Origin: UBA2387 sp019454665
GTDB lineage: Bacteria; Armatimonadota; Fimbriimonadia; Fimbriimonadales; Fimbriimonadaceae
Assembly (NCBI GenBank): GCA_045862995.1
Contig: BTVX01000002.1
Span: 62,001-126,000 of the forward strand
Length of the DNA stretch: 64,000 nucleotides
Reading direction: 5' to 3'
In this document: piece after piece, positions 1 through 8,091 of the stretch
How positions within the stretch are numbered: position 1 is the first letter of the stretch
Layout of the letters: the number at the start of each line of letters is the position of its first letter
Made by a program: the position numbers and the translations under genes
Notes under the pieces: model-generated
Database searches by the model: none
Told to the model about the DNA's origin: nothing
Seen by the model: only the letters and a program-made list of their open reading frames with translations

Positions 1-2
1 AC

Positions 3-182
3 GGCAATCTGTCGGCCCAGTGGACGATGAACGGGCTTACGGGCACCATGCAGGGCAAGATGGCGCAAGCATCGTACTATGGGAAGTATCCAAAGTTCGA
101 AGAAGGGGCGCAGGTGTTTCAGTTCTTTGAGCCGAACCTGGCGCGTCAGATCATCTTCGCCCGTCCTAAGAAGACTCCTTAG
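3..182 (+). CDS. C-terminal fragment of an unrecognised protein
   Basis: An open frame enters from the left edge and stops at TAG 180-182, giving 59 residues of a protein whose start lies outside the window. The translation looks like a real protein end (aromatic-rich, with FEEGAQVFQFF near the middle and a basic RPKKTP tail). No family is recognised. Its last bases overlap the convergent lipoprotein gene by 17 bases, which is normal for tail-to-tail genes. Confidence 0.5.
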   Translation, partial: GNLSAQWTMNGLTGTMQGKMAQASYYGKYPKFEEGAQVFQFFEPNLARQIIFARPKKTP

Positions 183-819
183 GTTCTTTCCAGTTCGGCT
201 TGGGCTTGCTGCCGAAATCAAACGGGTGAACCCCGGCGGCACCATCGTAGTAGAGCACTGTCGCGAACTCGCCGAGAACCGTTCGCGAGCCCGAACCTCC
301 CGCCACCCGCCACACGTTGTCGAGCGCATAGGTTCCCGCTCGCGGGTCTTCGATCTCGGAAAGATTCAAGCGGTAGCCTCCGTCCGGAAACACATAGGGT
401 GGCCGGTCGGGACCCGGAGCGGTCGGCGGTCCGCCCGTGGTGAAGCACGTGATTTCGAACGAGGCACCGTTGACGAACTCGATGTTTTTGGGCAAGAGGC
501 TCTTCACGGGAGACTCGAAGTCGCTTGCCTTCGCCCCCGCCGAGATCAGTGCGCCCTTCCATTCGTCAGGCCGGCCGGGGATGGTTGTTGTGCCATCGCT
601 GACGCCTCCCGACACCTGGTAGGGCGGAACATAGCCGTCATGCTGCGAGGCATAGAGCAACATGGCCTGACCGATGCGCTTGAGCTTGGCGATGGTGTTG
701 GGCGATTCGCTCCATGCCGCTTTTTCTAGGGTCGCTTCATGAGGTGCTGCGATGGGCGGTTCGCAACCCGTCAACACAAAGCCGAATGCAAGGGGAGCCA
801 GAAGCAATCTTGTCTTCAC
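166..819 (-). CDS. secreted lipoprotein with a pseudopilin-like body
   Basis: This 217-residue protein starts at GTG 819 with a signal peptide and lipobox LTGC, so Cys19 is probably lipidated and the protein membrane-anchored. After the anchor comes KLKRIGQAMLLYASQHDGY, the signature seen just after the transmembrane helix in DUF1559-type prepilin-like proteins. It therefore looks like a DUF1559 globular body on a lipoprotein anchor instead of a pilin helix. A TAGAAT -10 box lies at 845-840 and a GAGG Shine-Dalgarno-like motif lies in the short leader. The function is unknown. Confidence 0.7.
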   Translation of the reverse strand: MKTRLLLAPLAFGFVLTGCEPPIAAPHEATLEKAAWSESPNTIAKLKRIGQAMLLYASQHDGYVPPYQVSGGVSDGTTTIPGRPDEWKGALISAGAKASDFESPVKSLLPKNIEFVNGASFEITCFTTGGPPTAPGPDRPPYVFPDGGYRLNLSEIEDPRAGTYALDNVWRVAGGSGSRTVLGEFATVLYYDGAAGVHPFDFGSKPKPNWKEPKESS

Positions 820-888
820 CTTTCTGATACCTCGTGTTTATTCTATCAGGAATGGCGGCGAGTGTCAAGAGGCGATGACGAAGTCCGT

Positions 889-894
889 CATAAT
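889..894 (+). promoter_or_regulatory. -10 box of the DinB-family gene
   Basis: CATAAT ends 6 bases before GTG 901, so transcription would begin at or next to the start codon (leaderless mRNA). No good -35 is seen. Confidence 0.5.
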
Positions 895-900
895 GGGGCC

Positions 901-1380
901 GTGTCCGACTTCGCAGCACCGTGGGAACTCTCCCGCTCTCGTTTCATTGCCGAGTTCAGCGGCCTTCGTCAAGATCAGCTCGACTGGAGCCCGGCGCCGG
1001 GTGTGTTGAGCATCGGCCAAATGGCGGCGCACGTCGCCGGCGTCGAGGCGTACTTCTCCCGACAGCTGCGCGATCTGACGCTGGACCCGAGCCTGCGCCG
1101 CGTAGAGATGTCGGCAGTAGACGGGGTGGTGAACGACAAGCCGTTCCCGTTCGAGGCGGGCGAGTTGACCGTGGAAGGCCTCCTTGGAGTCTTCGCTGCG
1201 ACCGAGGCGCTGGTGCGCCCCATGATGGACGACCCCGCTACCATCTCAGAGAAATCGTTGGTCAGCGCCTTGGGTCCGGTGATTGACGGTCGCGGGGCGT
1301 TGACGCGCCTGGCGTTCCACCCGGCCTACCACCAAGGGCAGGCGTACCTGCTCAAGCAGTTGCCCGGCTACCCGCGTTAG
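901..1380 (+). CDS. DinB-family protein
   Basis: This 159-residue protein begins at GTG 901; the open frame extends further upstream, but the -10 box at 889 and the start of homology-like sequence favour 901. It has the DinB/YfiT four-helix layout: an N-terminal helix, the phrase LSIGQMAAHVAGVEAYFSRQ carrying the first metal-type His, and a C-terminal AFHPAYHQGQ carrying the others. DinB folds are often metal-dependent thiol S-transferases or damage-inducible proteins of unknown role. The substrate cannot be told from sequence. It is monocistronic and convergent with the next gene. Confidence 0.8.
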   Translation: MSDFAAPWELSRSRFIAEFSGLRQDQLDWSPAPGVLSIGQMAAHVAGVEAYFSRQLRDLTLDPSLRRVEMSAVDGVVNDKPFPFEAGELTVEGLLGVFAATEALVRPMMDDPATISEKSLVSALGPVIDGRGALTRLAFHPAYHQGQAYLLKQLPGYPR

Positions 1381-1400
1381 GCGCTCCCCTCCGATCCCGC

Positions 1401-2186
1401 TCAGCGGAAGCGCCAGACGATCGAGCCCGAGCGGCCGTTGATCGCGTTCGCGCTCATGGACTTCGCGTGCCCGTCGGCGAACACGATGGGGGTGACTCCC
1501 GATCCCGTCCCGTTCTTGCCGTAGTAGGCGAAGATCGGTTTGAGCTGCGACGGCGCGAGCGTGGCCCCGAGTTCGGCGACCAGGTCACGGTCGGCGCACA
1601 GCGGCGGGCTGAGCTTGGGGTCGGGGAGGTAGGTCTCGCCGTTGTAGGGGCTGAACACGTAACCTCGGTACTTGGCTGCCCGCTCGCCCCACGGGGTCAC
1701 GGCGAACAGGGCCACTCGGGCGGCCTCGTCGGCCTGGCTGAAGGTCGCTGGAGTGGTGAAACCTTCGCAGCCCGAGGTGTCCGCCTGACCTTCCACGCAT
1801 CCGTGCTCGGTGAAGTCGAGCGCCGTTGCGCCGTTGTAGCCGATGTTCTGCCAACTGCGTTCGTTCCAGCCGTTGGCGAATCGCCCGTTGGTGCCGGGTG
1901 CGATCAGGATCTCCTTGGACTTGATGTACGGGAACACCATCGGCGACCAGATCACGGGTTCTTGATTCGGGTCGGCGGGGTAGATGGTGGACGGGACGAA
2001 GTGGTCGTCGTAGTCGGCGGCATACATCAGGACGCTGGCCGAGAGTTGTCGGGCTTGGCCCAGCGCGGCGGTCTTCTTGGCCGCTTCCTTCGCCTGGGCA
2101 TACACGGGGAACAGCATGGCGGCAAGGATGGCGATGATGGCGATGACCACCAGCAGTTCGATCAGGGTGAAGGCACGCGTCCGCAT
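1401..2186 (-). CDS. prepilin-type N-terminal cleavage/methylation protein (DUF1559-like)
   Basis: This 261-residue protein has a short basic leader, RTRAFTLIELLVV, then a hydrophobic helix and FPVYAQAKEAAKK, the classic class III prepilin signal (cleavage before Phe, Glu at +5, N-methylation). The body carries LMYAADYDDHFVP and ends with FADGHAK, the DUF1559/H-X9-DG-like layout of planctomycete-type pseudopilins. It is presumably processed by a prepilin peptidase and exported by a type II/IV apparatus encoded elsewhere. The start is supported by TAGGAGGTC just upstream of ATG. The function is unknown; this is one of four such paralogs in the window. Confidence 0.85.
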   Translation of the reverse strand: MRTRAFTLIELLVVIAIIAILAAMLFPVYAQAKEAAKKTAALGQARQLSASVLMYAADYDDHFVPSTIYPADPNQEPVIWSPMVFPYIKSKEILIAPGTNGRFANGWNERSWQNIGYNGATALDFTEHGCVEGQADTSGCEGFTTPATFSQADEAARVALFAVTPWGERAAKYRGYVFSPYNGETYLPDPKLSPPLCADRDLVAELGATLAPSQLKPIFAYYGKNGTGSGVTPIVFADGHAKSMSANAINGRSGSIVWRFR

Positions 2187-2220
2187 GACCTCCTAGGATA
2201 ACACAGGATCGCTTGCCCAA

Positions 2221-2246
2221 AGCAAAGACCCCCGCCGAAGCGGGGG
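2221..2246 (-). terminator. rho-independent terminator of the 3330-2274 operon
   Basis: A perfect 7-bp stem (CCCCCGC, 2229-2235; GCGGGGG, 2240-2246) with a CGAA loop is followed on the minus strand by a T-rich stretch TCTTTGCT. It lies 28 bases after the stop of the small lipoprotein. Confidence 0.8.
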
Positions 2247-2273
2247 CTTGCTGCTACTGTTGGAGGGGGCAAA

Positions 2274-2483
2274 TCAGGGCGTGCCGGTCTTGACTCCAGC
2301 CGGAGCCGGCTCGACGTCCAGATTCGGCACGAACCCGCCGGCGGCTTCCTTCTTGGGTTGCGCCGAGTTGTCCGAGAGCGGTTTCCGGTCGAGTTCCGAC
2401 GATGCCTCGTTGTCTCGGCAACCGGCCAAGCCGACGCTGACGACGACGCCAAGCACCAACGCCCCAAGGGACAACTTACTCAT
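2274..2483 (-). CDS. small lipoprotein
   Basis: A 69-residue protein with a hydrophobic signal peptide and lipobox GLAGC, then a short polar, proline-rich mature part. Its ATG lies inside the last codons of the upstream prepilin-like gene (8-base overlap), so translation is probably coupled. No family is recognised. Small lipoproteins behind a pseudopilin gene may be accessory envelope factors, but that is inference. Confidence 0.65.
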   Translation of the reverse strand: MSKLSLGALVLGVVVSVGLAGCRDNEASSELDRKPLSDNSAQPKKEAAGGFVPNLDVEPAPAGVKTGTP

Positions 2484-3330
2484 CGTAGAAGTTGTTGTCC
2501 AGGTTCCACCAGTAGTTCTCGCGATCCAGGATGACCGCGCCGTCCGGGACCGAGTAGCCGCTCGCGCCGGGGACGGCGGTCGAGTAGTCGGTGCCCTTGG
2601 CGAGGGCGGTGTCCTTCATGTTCTTCGCGTGGCCGTCGAGCCAAGCGACGTTGGAGGAGCTGTTGCCCTGGATCATGGCGGAGGACGTGTGCTTGACGGG
2701 GCCGCCCGCGGACCAGTTGCCCGATCCGGCGTTGCCGTCCCAGAACACGCAGTACACGGAGTGCGGCGCGATTTGCGGCCACATGCCGGGAGCGTTCACG
2801 CCGAAGAAGCCGCGGGTGTTGTCCACGGTGAACACGCGGGATTCCGTGAAGAACACGGTTCCGGCGGGATCGTCGGCCTGAGTGAAGCCGCGGCCCTCGC
2901 CGCCGGTGCACAACGGGAACGGCGCCACGAACAGGTAGTTGATGCCGTACATCGGATACCGGTTCTGGTTGCCGTACCACGCGTTGACGCCGCTGCCGAA
3001 GATGTTTCGGGAGTCGCCGCGCTGCGGGTCGACCATCATGGCCAGCGACTTCATGTAGGGCTGGATCATGAACACCCACGAATCGGCGCGGGGCATCTCG
3101 GTGCCGCGCACCTGGTTGTACGTGCCGTTCAGGAACAGCGGGATCATGTCGTCGTTGTCCGCACCGTACATGATCGCCGCGAGGCCGATCTGCTTGATGT
3201 TGCTGAGGGACGACGTGCGCTTGGCCGACTGCTTGGCCTGCGCGTAGACGGGGAAGAGCATCGCCGCGAGGATCGCGATGATGGCGATAACGACAAGGAG
3301 TTCGATGAGCGTGAAGGCTCTTCTTTTCAA
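2476..3330 (-). CDS. prepilin-type N-terminal cleavage/methylation protein (DUF1559-like)
   Basis: A 284-residue paralog of the gene at 1401. It starts at TTG 3330, supported by AGAGGTG a few bases upstream, and has leader KRRAFTLIELLVV followed by FPVYAQAKQSAKRTS. The body contains AIMYGADNDDMIP and ends with AWLDGHAKNM, the conserved C-terminal DGHAK motif. It is the first gene of a two-gene operon with the small lipoprotein and is terminated by the hairpin at 2229-2246. It is presumably cleaved by prepilin peptidase and assembled or exported; its role is unknown. Confidence 0.85.
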   Translation of the reverse strand: MKRRAFTLIELLVVIAIIAILAAMLFPVYAQAKQSAKRTSSLSNIKQIGLAAIMYGADNDDMIPLFLNGTYNQVRGTEMPRADSWVFMIQPYMKSLAMMVDPQRGDSRNIFGSGVNAWYGNQNRYPMYGINYLFVAPFPLCTGGEGRGFTQADDPAGTVFFTESRVFTVDNTRGFFGVNAPGMWPQIAPHSVYCVFWDGNAGSGNWSAGGPVKHTSSAMIQGNSSSNVAWLDGHAKNMKDTALAKGTDYSTAVPGASGYSVPDGAVILDRENYWWNLDNNFYDE

Positions 3331-3536
3331 GGGTGCACCTCTGAATCAAGTTCGTGGACGGCAAGCCGCCGCCCAACGTAAGGCTATTGTAAGCCAAACG
3401 ACACGATTCTGCAAGGTGTGCGGGGAACTTTTTTCGAAATCGCCTCCGTACAGGTTCGATTGGAGTCGCCGTTGCGCTCGGAGCGCCAGGTTCCACGAGC
3501 GCCTCGGGCTCGTTACCAGGTTTGAACGGCCAGCCC

Positions 3537-3565
3537 TTGGCCTGCCGCCCCGCCGTGCCAATAAA
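3537..3565 (+). promoter_or_regulatory. putative promoter of the LuxR/PAS/GAF gene
   Basis: TTGGCC (3537-3542), a 17-base spacer and AATAAA (3560-3565) end 4 bases before ATG 3570, suggesting a leaderless message. Confidence 0.35.
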
Positions 3566-3569
3566 TCTC

Positions 3570-4820
3570 ATGGGTTCCCAGCCCGAGTGGATTCAAGGCA
3601 TGAGCGTGCACGAAGACGTCCTTCACATCGAACCGCAGACCCGCGAACAGCAGGTCCTGCACTTCGCCGCCCAGGGCCTCACCGACAAGGAGATCGCCCA
3701 CAAGCTCGGCATCAGCCGCGAGACCGTCCTGACCTACTGGCGGCGCATCCGTCTGCGCCACGGGTCGGCCTCGCGCACCGAGGTCGTGGCCAAGGCGCTT
3801 TCGCTCCGCGCGGCGGAGAAGATCACCGAAGTCGAAGACCACAACCAGGTCCTGCTCTACGAGATCGCCGAACGCAAGCGCATGGAGCAACTGCTGATCC
3901 AGGCGTCCTCGCGGCTGCGCACGCTCATGGACAACCTGAACTCGGGGGTGCTGTTCGAAGACCAAGACGGCCGAGTCGCCTTCATCAACCAAGGATTCTG
4001 CGAGATGTTCGGGTTGCCGTTCAGGCCCAAGGAGTACGTGGGCCAAGAGCACCGCAACCTCATCCAACGGGCCAAGAAGGCCCTCAAAGACGGCAATCAG
4101 TTCGCCGACCGCTTGGTCGAGATTCAGGATGCCGAGTTTCCCGTGTACGGGGAGTTGTTCGAGATGGTGGACGGGCGTCAGCTGGTCATGGACTACCTGC
4201 CGATTGACCCGGCCAGTACGTTCAAGGGGCACCTGTGGCTCTGCCGCGAGGCGTCGAACTCGCAACCTCTGTTGCTGCGCAGCGTCACGTCCTCGTCGCT
4301 TGGCGAAGGTCTGATGGAGGCGGCGACCGCGCTCCTCTCGAACCCAGATTTCGAGTCCGGCGTCCACCAAGCTTTGGCTTCGCTGGGCACGCACTTCCAT
4401 GCGGATCGCTGCTATGTGAGTCTGTGCGGCCCGAGCGGCGAGGAGTGCCAGTCGGTTCAGTGGTGCGGTCCCGGAGTGGTGCCGAAAGACAGTTGCGTTC
4501 CCAACCACGGCAAATCGCACCGGGCGTGGTGGCTGAACCACCTGCTCCGACACGACTCCGTTTGCGTCGAATCGCTCGACTCGATGCCCGGGGATGCCGA
4601 CGCCGAGCGCAGGGTCCTCGTGGAGAGCAACGTCAAGTCGCTGGCGCTGTTTCCGATGGTGCACGATGGCGAGTTCCTCGGCTATCTGGGCCTCGAAACG
4701 GTCGAGTACGAGCGCCACTGGGAGCCGACCGTGCTGGAGGTCTCGGGTCAGGCGTCGCGCCTGTTCGCGGCAGCCGTCGCCTCTCGCCGTCCGCTGAAGG
4801 TCGTCGGCCGCACCGCTTGA
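3570..4820 (+). CDS. LuxR-type HTH protein with PAS and GAF domains
   Basis: This roughly 416-residue regulator starts best at ATG 3570 (a longer frame opens at 3522). Unusually, the LuxR-like helix-turn-helix is N-terminal: TREQQVLHFAAQGLTDKEIA then HKLGISRETVLTYWRRIR, about residues 23-70. A short coiled segment and a PAS domain follow (LRTLMDNLNSGVLFEDQDGR, about residues 110-230), then a C-terminal GAF-like domain. The classical response-regulator arrangement has the HTH last. It probably senses a ligand or redox state and binds DNA; targets are unknown. It lies just upstream of tRNA-Leu, whose promoter overlaps its end. Confidence 0.75.
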   Translation: MGSQPEWIQGMSVHEDVLHIEPQTREQQVLHFAAQGLTDKEIAHKLGISRETVLTYWRRIRLRHGSASRTEVVAKALSLRAAEKITEVEDHNQVLLYEIAERKRMEQLLIQASSRLRTLMDNLNSGVLFEDQDGRVAFINQGFCEMFGLPFRPKEYVGQEHRNLIQRAKKALKDGNQFADRLVEIQDAEFPVYGELFEMVDGRQLVMDYLPIDPASTFKGHLWLCREASNSQPLLLRSVTSSSLGEGLMEAATALLSNPDFESGVHQALASLGTHFHADRCYVSLCGPSGEECQSVQWCGPGVVPKDSCVPNHGKSHRAWWLNHLLRHDSVCVESLDSMPGDADAERRVLVESNVKSLALFPMVHDGEFLGYLGLETVEYERHWEPTVLEVSGQASRLFAAAVASRRPLKVVGRTA

Positions 4821-4834
4821 CGCGGGGAATGGGC

Positions 4835-4840
4835 TATAAT
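4835..4840 (+). promoter_or_regulatory. -10 box of tRNA-Leu
   Basis: A consensus TATAAT lies 12 bases before the tRNA 5' end. No clear -35 is seen at 17 bases. Confidence 0.7.
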
Positions 4841-4852
4841 CTCACGCGCCGT

Positions 4853-4939
4853 GCCCAGGTGGCGGAATTGGTAGACGCGCTAGTTTCAGGTACTAGTTCT
4901 CGCAAGGGAGTGAAGGTTCGAGTCCTTTCCTGGGCACCA
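4853..4939 (+). tRNA. tRNA-Leu (CAG anticodon)
   Basis: The 87-base sequence folds as a class II tRNA. The acceptor stem pairs GCCCAGG with CCTGGGC, followed by an encoded ACCA end. The anticodon arm CTAGT/ACTAG encloses loop TTCAGGT with anticodon CAG. It has a long variable arm and a T arm with GTTCGAGTC. Confidence 0.95.
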
Positions 4940-4947
4940 TGAATTGA

Positions 4948-4976
4948 ACGGGGCCTCCATTCGGGGGCCCCGTTTT
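4948..4976 (+). terminator. rho-independent terminator after tRNA-Leu
   Basis: An 11-bp stem (4948-4958 with 4963-4973, one T-G pair) with loop ATTC is followed by TTTT. It sits between the tRNA and the convergent guaB gene. Confidence 0.8.
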
Positions 4977-4990
4977 GCTGTCGAGGCGGG

Positions 4991-6475
4991 TCACTCGGTT
5001 TCCGAAGCCGCCGGCGCCGAGTAGTTCGGTGGCTCCTTCGTGATCCAAACGTCGTGCGGGTGGCTCTCGCGCAGGCTGGCCGTGGTGATCCGCATGAACT
5101 CGGCTCGCTCGCGAAGCTCTGCGAGGTTGTTGGCTCCCACGTAGCCCATGCCGCTCCGCAGCCCGCCCACGATCTGGGCGAACGTGTCGCTCAACGTGCC
5201 CTTGTAAGGCACGCGGCCCTCGACCCCCTCGGGGACGAGCACGCCGGTGTCCTTGGCCTGAAAATAGCGGTCCGACGAGCCCTGCTTCATCGCGGCGACC
5301 GAGCCCATGCCCCGGTACACCTTGTAGGCGCGGTTTCGGTAGATCTCGATCTCGCCTGGGCTCTCCTCGCACCCAGCAAACATGTTGCCCATCATCACGC
5401 AGCTGGCTCCGGCGGCGAGCGACTTGACCACGTCGCCCGACATGCGGATTCCGCCGTCGGCGATGGTGGGGACACCGAGTTCGTTGGCCGTTTGGCAACA
5501 TTCGTACACCGCTGTGAACTGCGGGACGCCGACGCCCGCAACGACGCGCGTCGTACAGATCGAGCCCGCACCGATGCCGACCCGCAACCCGTCCACGCCC
5601 AGGGCGGCCAGGTCGCGGACGGAATCTGGGGTGGCCACGTTGCCCGCGATCACCTTGAGGTCCGGCAGCTTCTCCTTGAGCATGCGCACACAGTTCATCA
5701 CGCCGGCGCTGTGGCCGTGGGCTGCGTCTATCACCACGAAGTCAGCGCCCGCGTCCATCAGGGCTTTGGCCCTCTCGTAGGGTTGGCGCAGGGCGCCGAT
5801 CGCGGCGCCGACCACCAAGCGTCCCTTCGAGTCCTTGGTCGCGTCGGGGTGGCGCTTGACTTTCTGGATGTCCTTGATTGTGATGAGGCCCATCAGGTGG
5901 CCTTGGGCATCCACGATGGGCAGCTTCTCGATGCGGTGGTCGGCCAGCGTGCGCTCGGCGTCTTGGAGCGAGGTACCGGCGGGTGCCGTCACCAGGTCCC
6001 TGGAGGTCATCCGGCTGGCGATCGGTTTGGTGAAGTCGGTCTCGAACCGGATGTCCCGGTTGGTGAGGATGCCTACAAGCCGGTTCTCGCCGTCCACGAT
6101 CGGCACGCCGCTGATATGGAAGTGGTCCATCAGGTTCACGGCGTCCTGAAGGGTCTTCTCGGGGGTGAGCTTGATGGGGTTGGTGATGACCCCGTGCTCG
6201 GAGCGCTTGACCCGATCCACCTCGATGGCCTGCTGCTCGATGCTCAGGTTGCGGTGGATGACGCCGACGCCGCCTTCGCGGGCGATGGCGATGGCCAGAC
6301 GCGACTCGGTGACGGTGTCCATCGGTGCGGACACGATCGGGACGTTGAGTCGGATGCCAGGGAGGAACTCTGTGCTGGTGTCCACCTGGCTGGGGAGCAC
6401 CTGCGTATGTTTGGGGACGAGGAGAACGTCGTCGAAACTGAATCCTTCGCGAAAAGTGGGCAAAACGATGGGCAC
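4991..6475 (-). CDS. guaB: inosine-5'-monophosphate dehydrogenase
   Basis: GuaB (494 residues) oxidises IMP to XMP with NAD, the rate-limiting step of GMP synthesis. The usual length and all hallmarks are present: FDDVLLVP at the N-terminus, a Bateman pair of CBS domains at about residues 95-205, the phosphate/NAD region GADFVVIDAAHGHS, and the catalytic loop GIGAGSICTTR containing the nucleophilic Cys. The flap includes GMGSVAAM. The start codon is GTG 6475. It is monocistronic and convergent with tRNA-Leu. Confidence 0.96.
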   Translation of the reverse strand: MPIVLPTFREGFSFDDVLLVPKHTQVLPSQVDTSTEFLPGIRLNVPIVSAPMDTVTESRLAIAIAREGGVGVIHRNLSIEQQAIEVDRVKRSEHGVITNPIKLTPEKTLQDAVNLMDHFHISGVPIVDGENRLVGILTNRDIRFETDFTKPIASRMTSRDLVTAPAGTSLQDAERTLADHRIEKLPIVDAQGHLMGLITIKDIQKVKRHPDATKDSKGRLVVGAAIGALRQPYERAKALMDAGADFVVIDAAHGHSAGVMNCVRMLKEKLPDLKVIAGNVATPDSVRDLAALGVDGLRVGIGAGSICTTRVVAGVGVPQFTAVYECCQTANELGVPTIADGGIRMSGDVVKSLAAGASCVMMGNMFAGCEESPGEIEIYRNRAYKVYRGMGSVAAMKQGSSDRYFQAKDTGVLVPEGVEGRVPYKGTLSDTFAQIVGGLRSGMGYVGANNLAELRERAEFMRITTASLRESHPHDVWITKEPPNYSAPAASETE

Positions 6476-6531
6476 CTGCTTTTCAGTTCATTGTGGCACA
6501 GCGATGACCCCCCCATGCGTGACTTTTGCGG

Positions 6532-7992
6532 TCACATACCGCGCGTCATCGGGCGTCCGCCAAAGCGCAAGAGGTTGTCCGCGTGGTGCCCGCGCCCCGT
6601 GGCGCGCAACCGCGCCAAGTAGCGCCCCCACTCGGGCGAGGACTCGCGCGCATGCAACGGGCCGCCCTCTTGAATGACGCCCCAAAGCGGGTCGCCGCGC
6701 CCGCCGAGCCACATGTGCTCGCCGAGCCACGCGTCCATCCGCATCAGCCCCTCGCCGACCACGGTTGGTTGCTGGGCGGCGATGTTGGTCGTCTCGTGCG
6801 GGTCGGCTGCGATGTCGAACAGCATGATCTCGGGGAACTCCTTCAGCCCGGTGTGGTACGTGCGGATCAAGAGCCACTGGCCCCATCGCACCGAGCGTTG
6901 GCAGCTCCACGCCCCGTGGCTCAGCACGAGTTGGTCCCTTCCGCCGCCAGCCAACGCGTTGTCCAACGCACCATCCGTGCCGTCAGAGGTCCAGGTTGAG
7001 AACGCCTCCGCCATGTCCAGGTGCGCGACCAAACCGCCGAAAGAACGCCCCGCAAGGGCCTCGGTCCTCCCGGGCCAACGAACGATCAGCGGGATGCGGT
7101 TGCATGCCTGATCGGCCGTCTGGTGGTCGCCCCACACGTTGAGTTCGCCGTGGCTTTCGCCGTGGTCCGCCGAGACGACGATGGCCGTCTCCTCCCAGAT
7201 GCCGAGTTCGTGCAACAGGTCGAACATGCGGCCCAGGTACAGGTCGGCGTAGGCGATGCCCGTGTCGTAGCCGTCGAAGTGGCGCTTGGCATCGTCCAGG
7301 TGGCGGATCGCCCCGACGCCCATCGTCCATCGCTCGCCCAAACGGTCGTCGAACCCGGGCACCTCGGTGGCGCTGTGCGGCCCGAAACTAGCGTTCTGTC
7401 GGGCAAGGAGATCCTCGGTCAGCCAAGGCTCGATCGGGTCGCCCTCGAACGGGTTGCCGAAAGACCGTGGCGTGTCGTAGGGCGTGTGCGGGTCCCAGAA
7501 GTTGACGTGAAGGAACCAGCCATCCGCCTGGCCGTTCGCGCGCAGCCATCGCTCCGCGACGGGGAACATCTCGTCCGCGTTCTCCAGCCCGCCCTTGCCC
7601 GTGTCATGGGTCTCGTCGAAGCCGTACCACACCTGGTAAGCCGTGTGCCGGTTCGGAAAGGGGCTGATCGAGCAGGTCCGAACCCCGTTCCCCCGCAGGC
7701 GGCTGGCTAGGCTCGTTTCGCCCGCCCGTGAGCGGAAGTCTCGATCCTTGGCCGGGGCAAGATCGGCGAATTCGCCTCCGTGGTTGACCACCCCGGTGAC
7801 CGTGCCGCATTGGCCCAAGAAGAACGCCGTCCGACTGGGCAAACACGGGGTATCGGTCGCGTAACAGTTCTCGAACCGGACGCCTTCGGCGGCCAAGGCG
7901 TCGAGGTTGGGACTGGTCCGTCGGTGGAAGCCGTAGCATCCCAAGTGGTCCGGCCGCAGCGAATCAATGTCCAGATAGAGGATGCGCACCAA
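6532..7992 (-). CDS. type I sulfatase / arylsulfatase-like hydrolase
   Basis: A 486-residue alkaline-phosphatase-superfamily sulfatase. It has the N-terminal metal ligands in YLDIDSLRPDH and the formylglycine motif CLPSRT (Cys50), which matches C-X-P-S-R for conversion to the catalytic aldehyde. The second metal site is VVSADHGESHGE. There is no signal peptide, so a cytoplasmic location is likely, which is less common for polysaccharide sulfatases. The start is TTG 7992 or GTG 7989. The maturation enzyme (anSME or FGE) is not in this window. It is divergent from the formate dehydrogenase gene across about 100 bases. Confidence 0.9.
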   Translation of the reverse strand: MVRILYLDIDSLRPDHLGCYGFHRRTSPNLDALAAEGVRFENCYATDTPCLPSRTAFFLGQCGTVTGVVNHGGEFADLAPAKDRDFRSRAGETSLASRLRGNGVRTCSISPFPNRHTAYQVWYGFDETHDTGKGGLENADEMFPVAERWLRANGQADGWFLHVNFWDPHTPYDTPRSFGNPFEGDPIEPWLTEDLLARQNASFGPHSATEVPGFDDRLGERWTMGVGAIRHLDDAKRHFDGYDTGIAYADLYLGRMFDLLHELGIWEETAIVVSADHGESHGELNVWGDHQTADQACNRIPLIVRWPGRTEALAGRSFGGLVAHLDMAEAFSTWTSDGTDGALDNALAGGGRDQLVLSHGAWSCQRSVRWGQWLLIRTYHTGLKEFPEIMLFDIAADPHETTNIAAQQPTVVGEGLMRMDAWLGEHMWLGGRGDPLWGVIQEGGPLHARESSPEWGRYLARLRATGRGHHADNLLRFGGRPMTRGM

Positions 7993-8091
7993 ACCTGATT
8001 CGCGGGGTCAGAAATCATCTCCTTGGAGCGTTTGGGTCCAGCCCGAAGGGGGCTCAAGAACCTGTGTATGCTGGGTTCGGAAGGCTGACCG

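Noticed and set aside
2248..3381. Long plus-strand frame opposite the prepilin gene (and similar long frames at 5054-6622, 7021-7710, 26747-28759, 40960-43359, 45113-47023)
   Set aside because: They mirror strong genes on the other strand, have shadow-type composition (Arg/Gly/Val/His-rich) and no family, ribosome site or promoter. High GC keeps antisense frames open.
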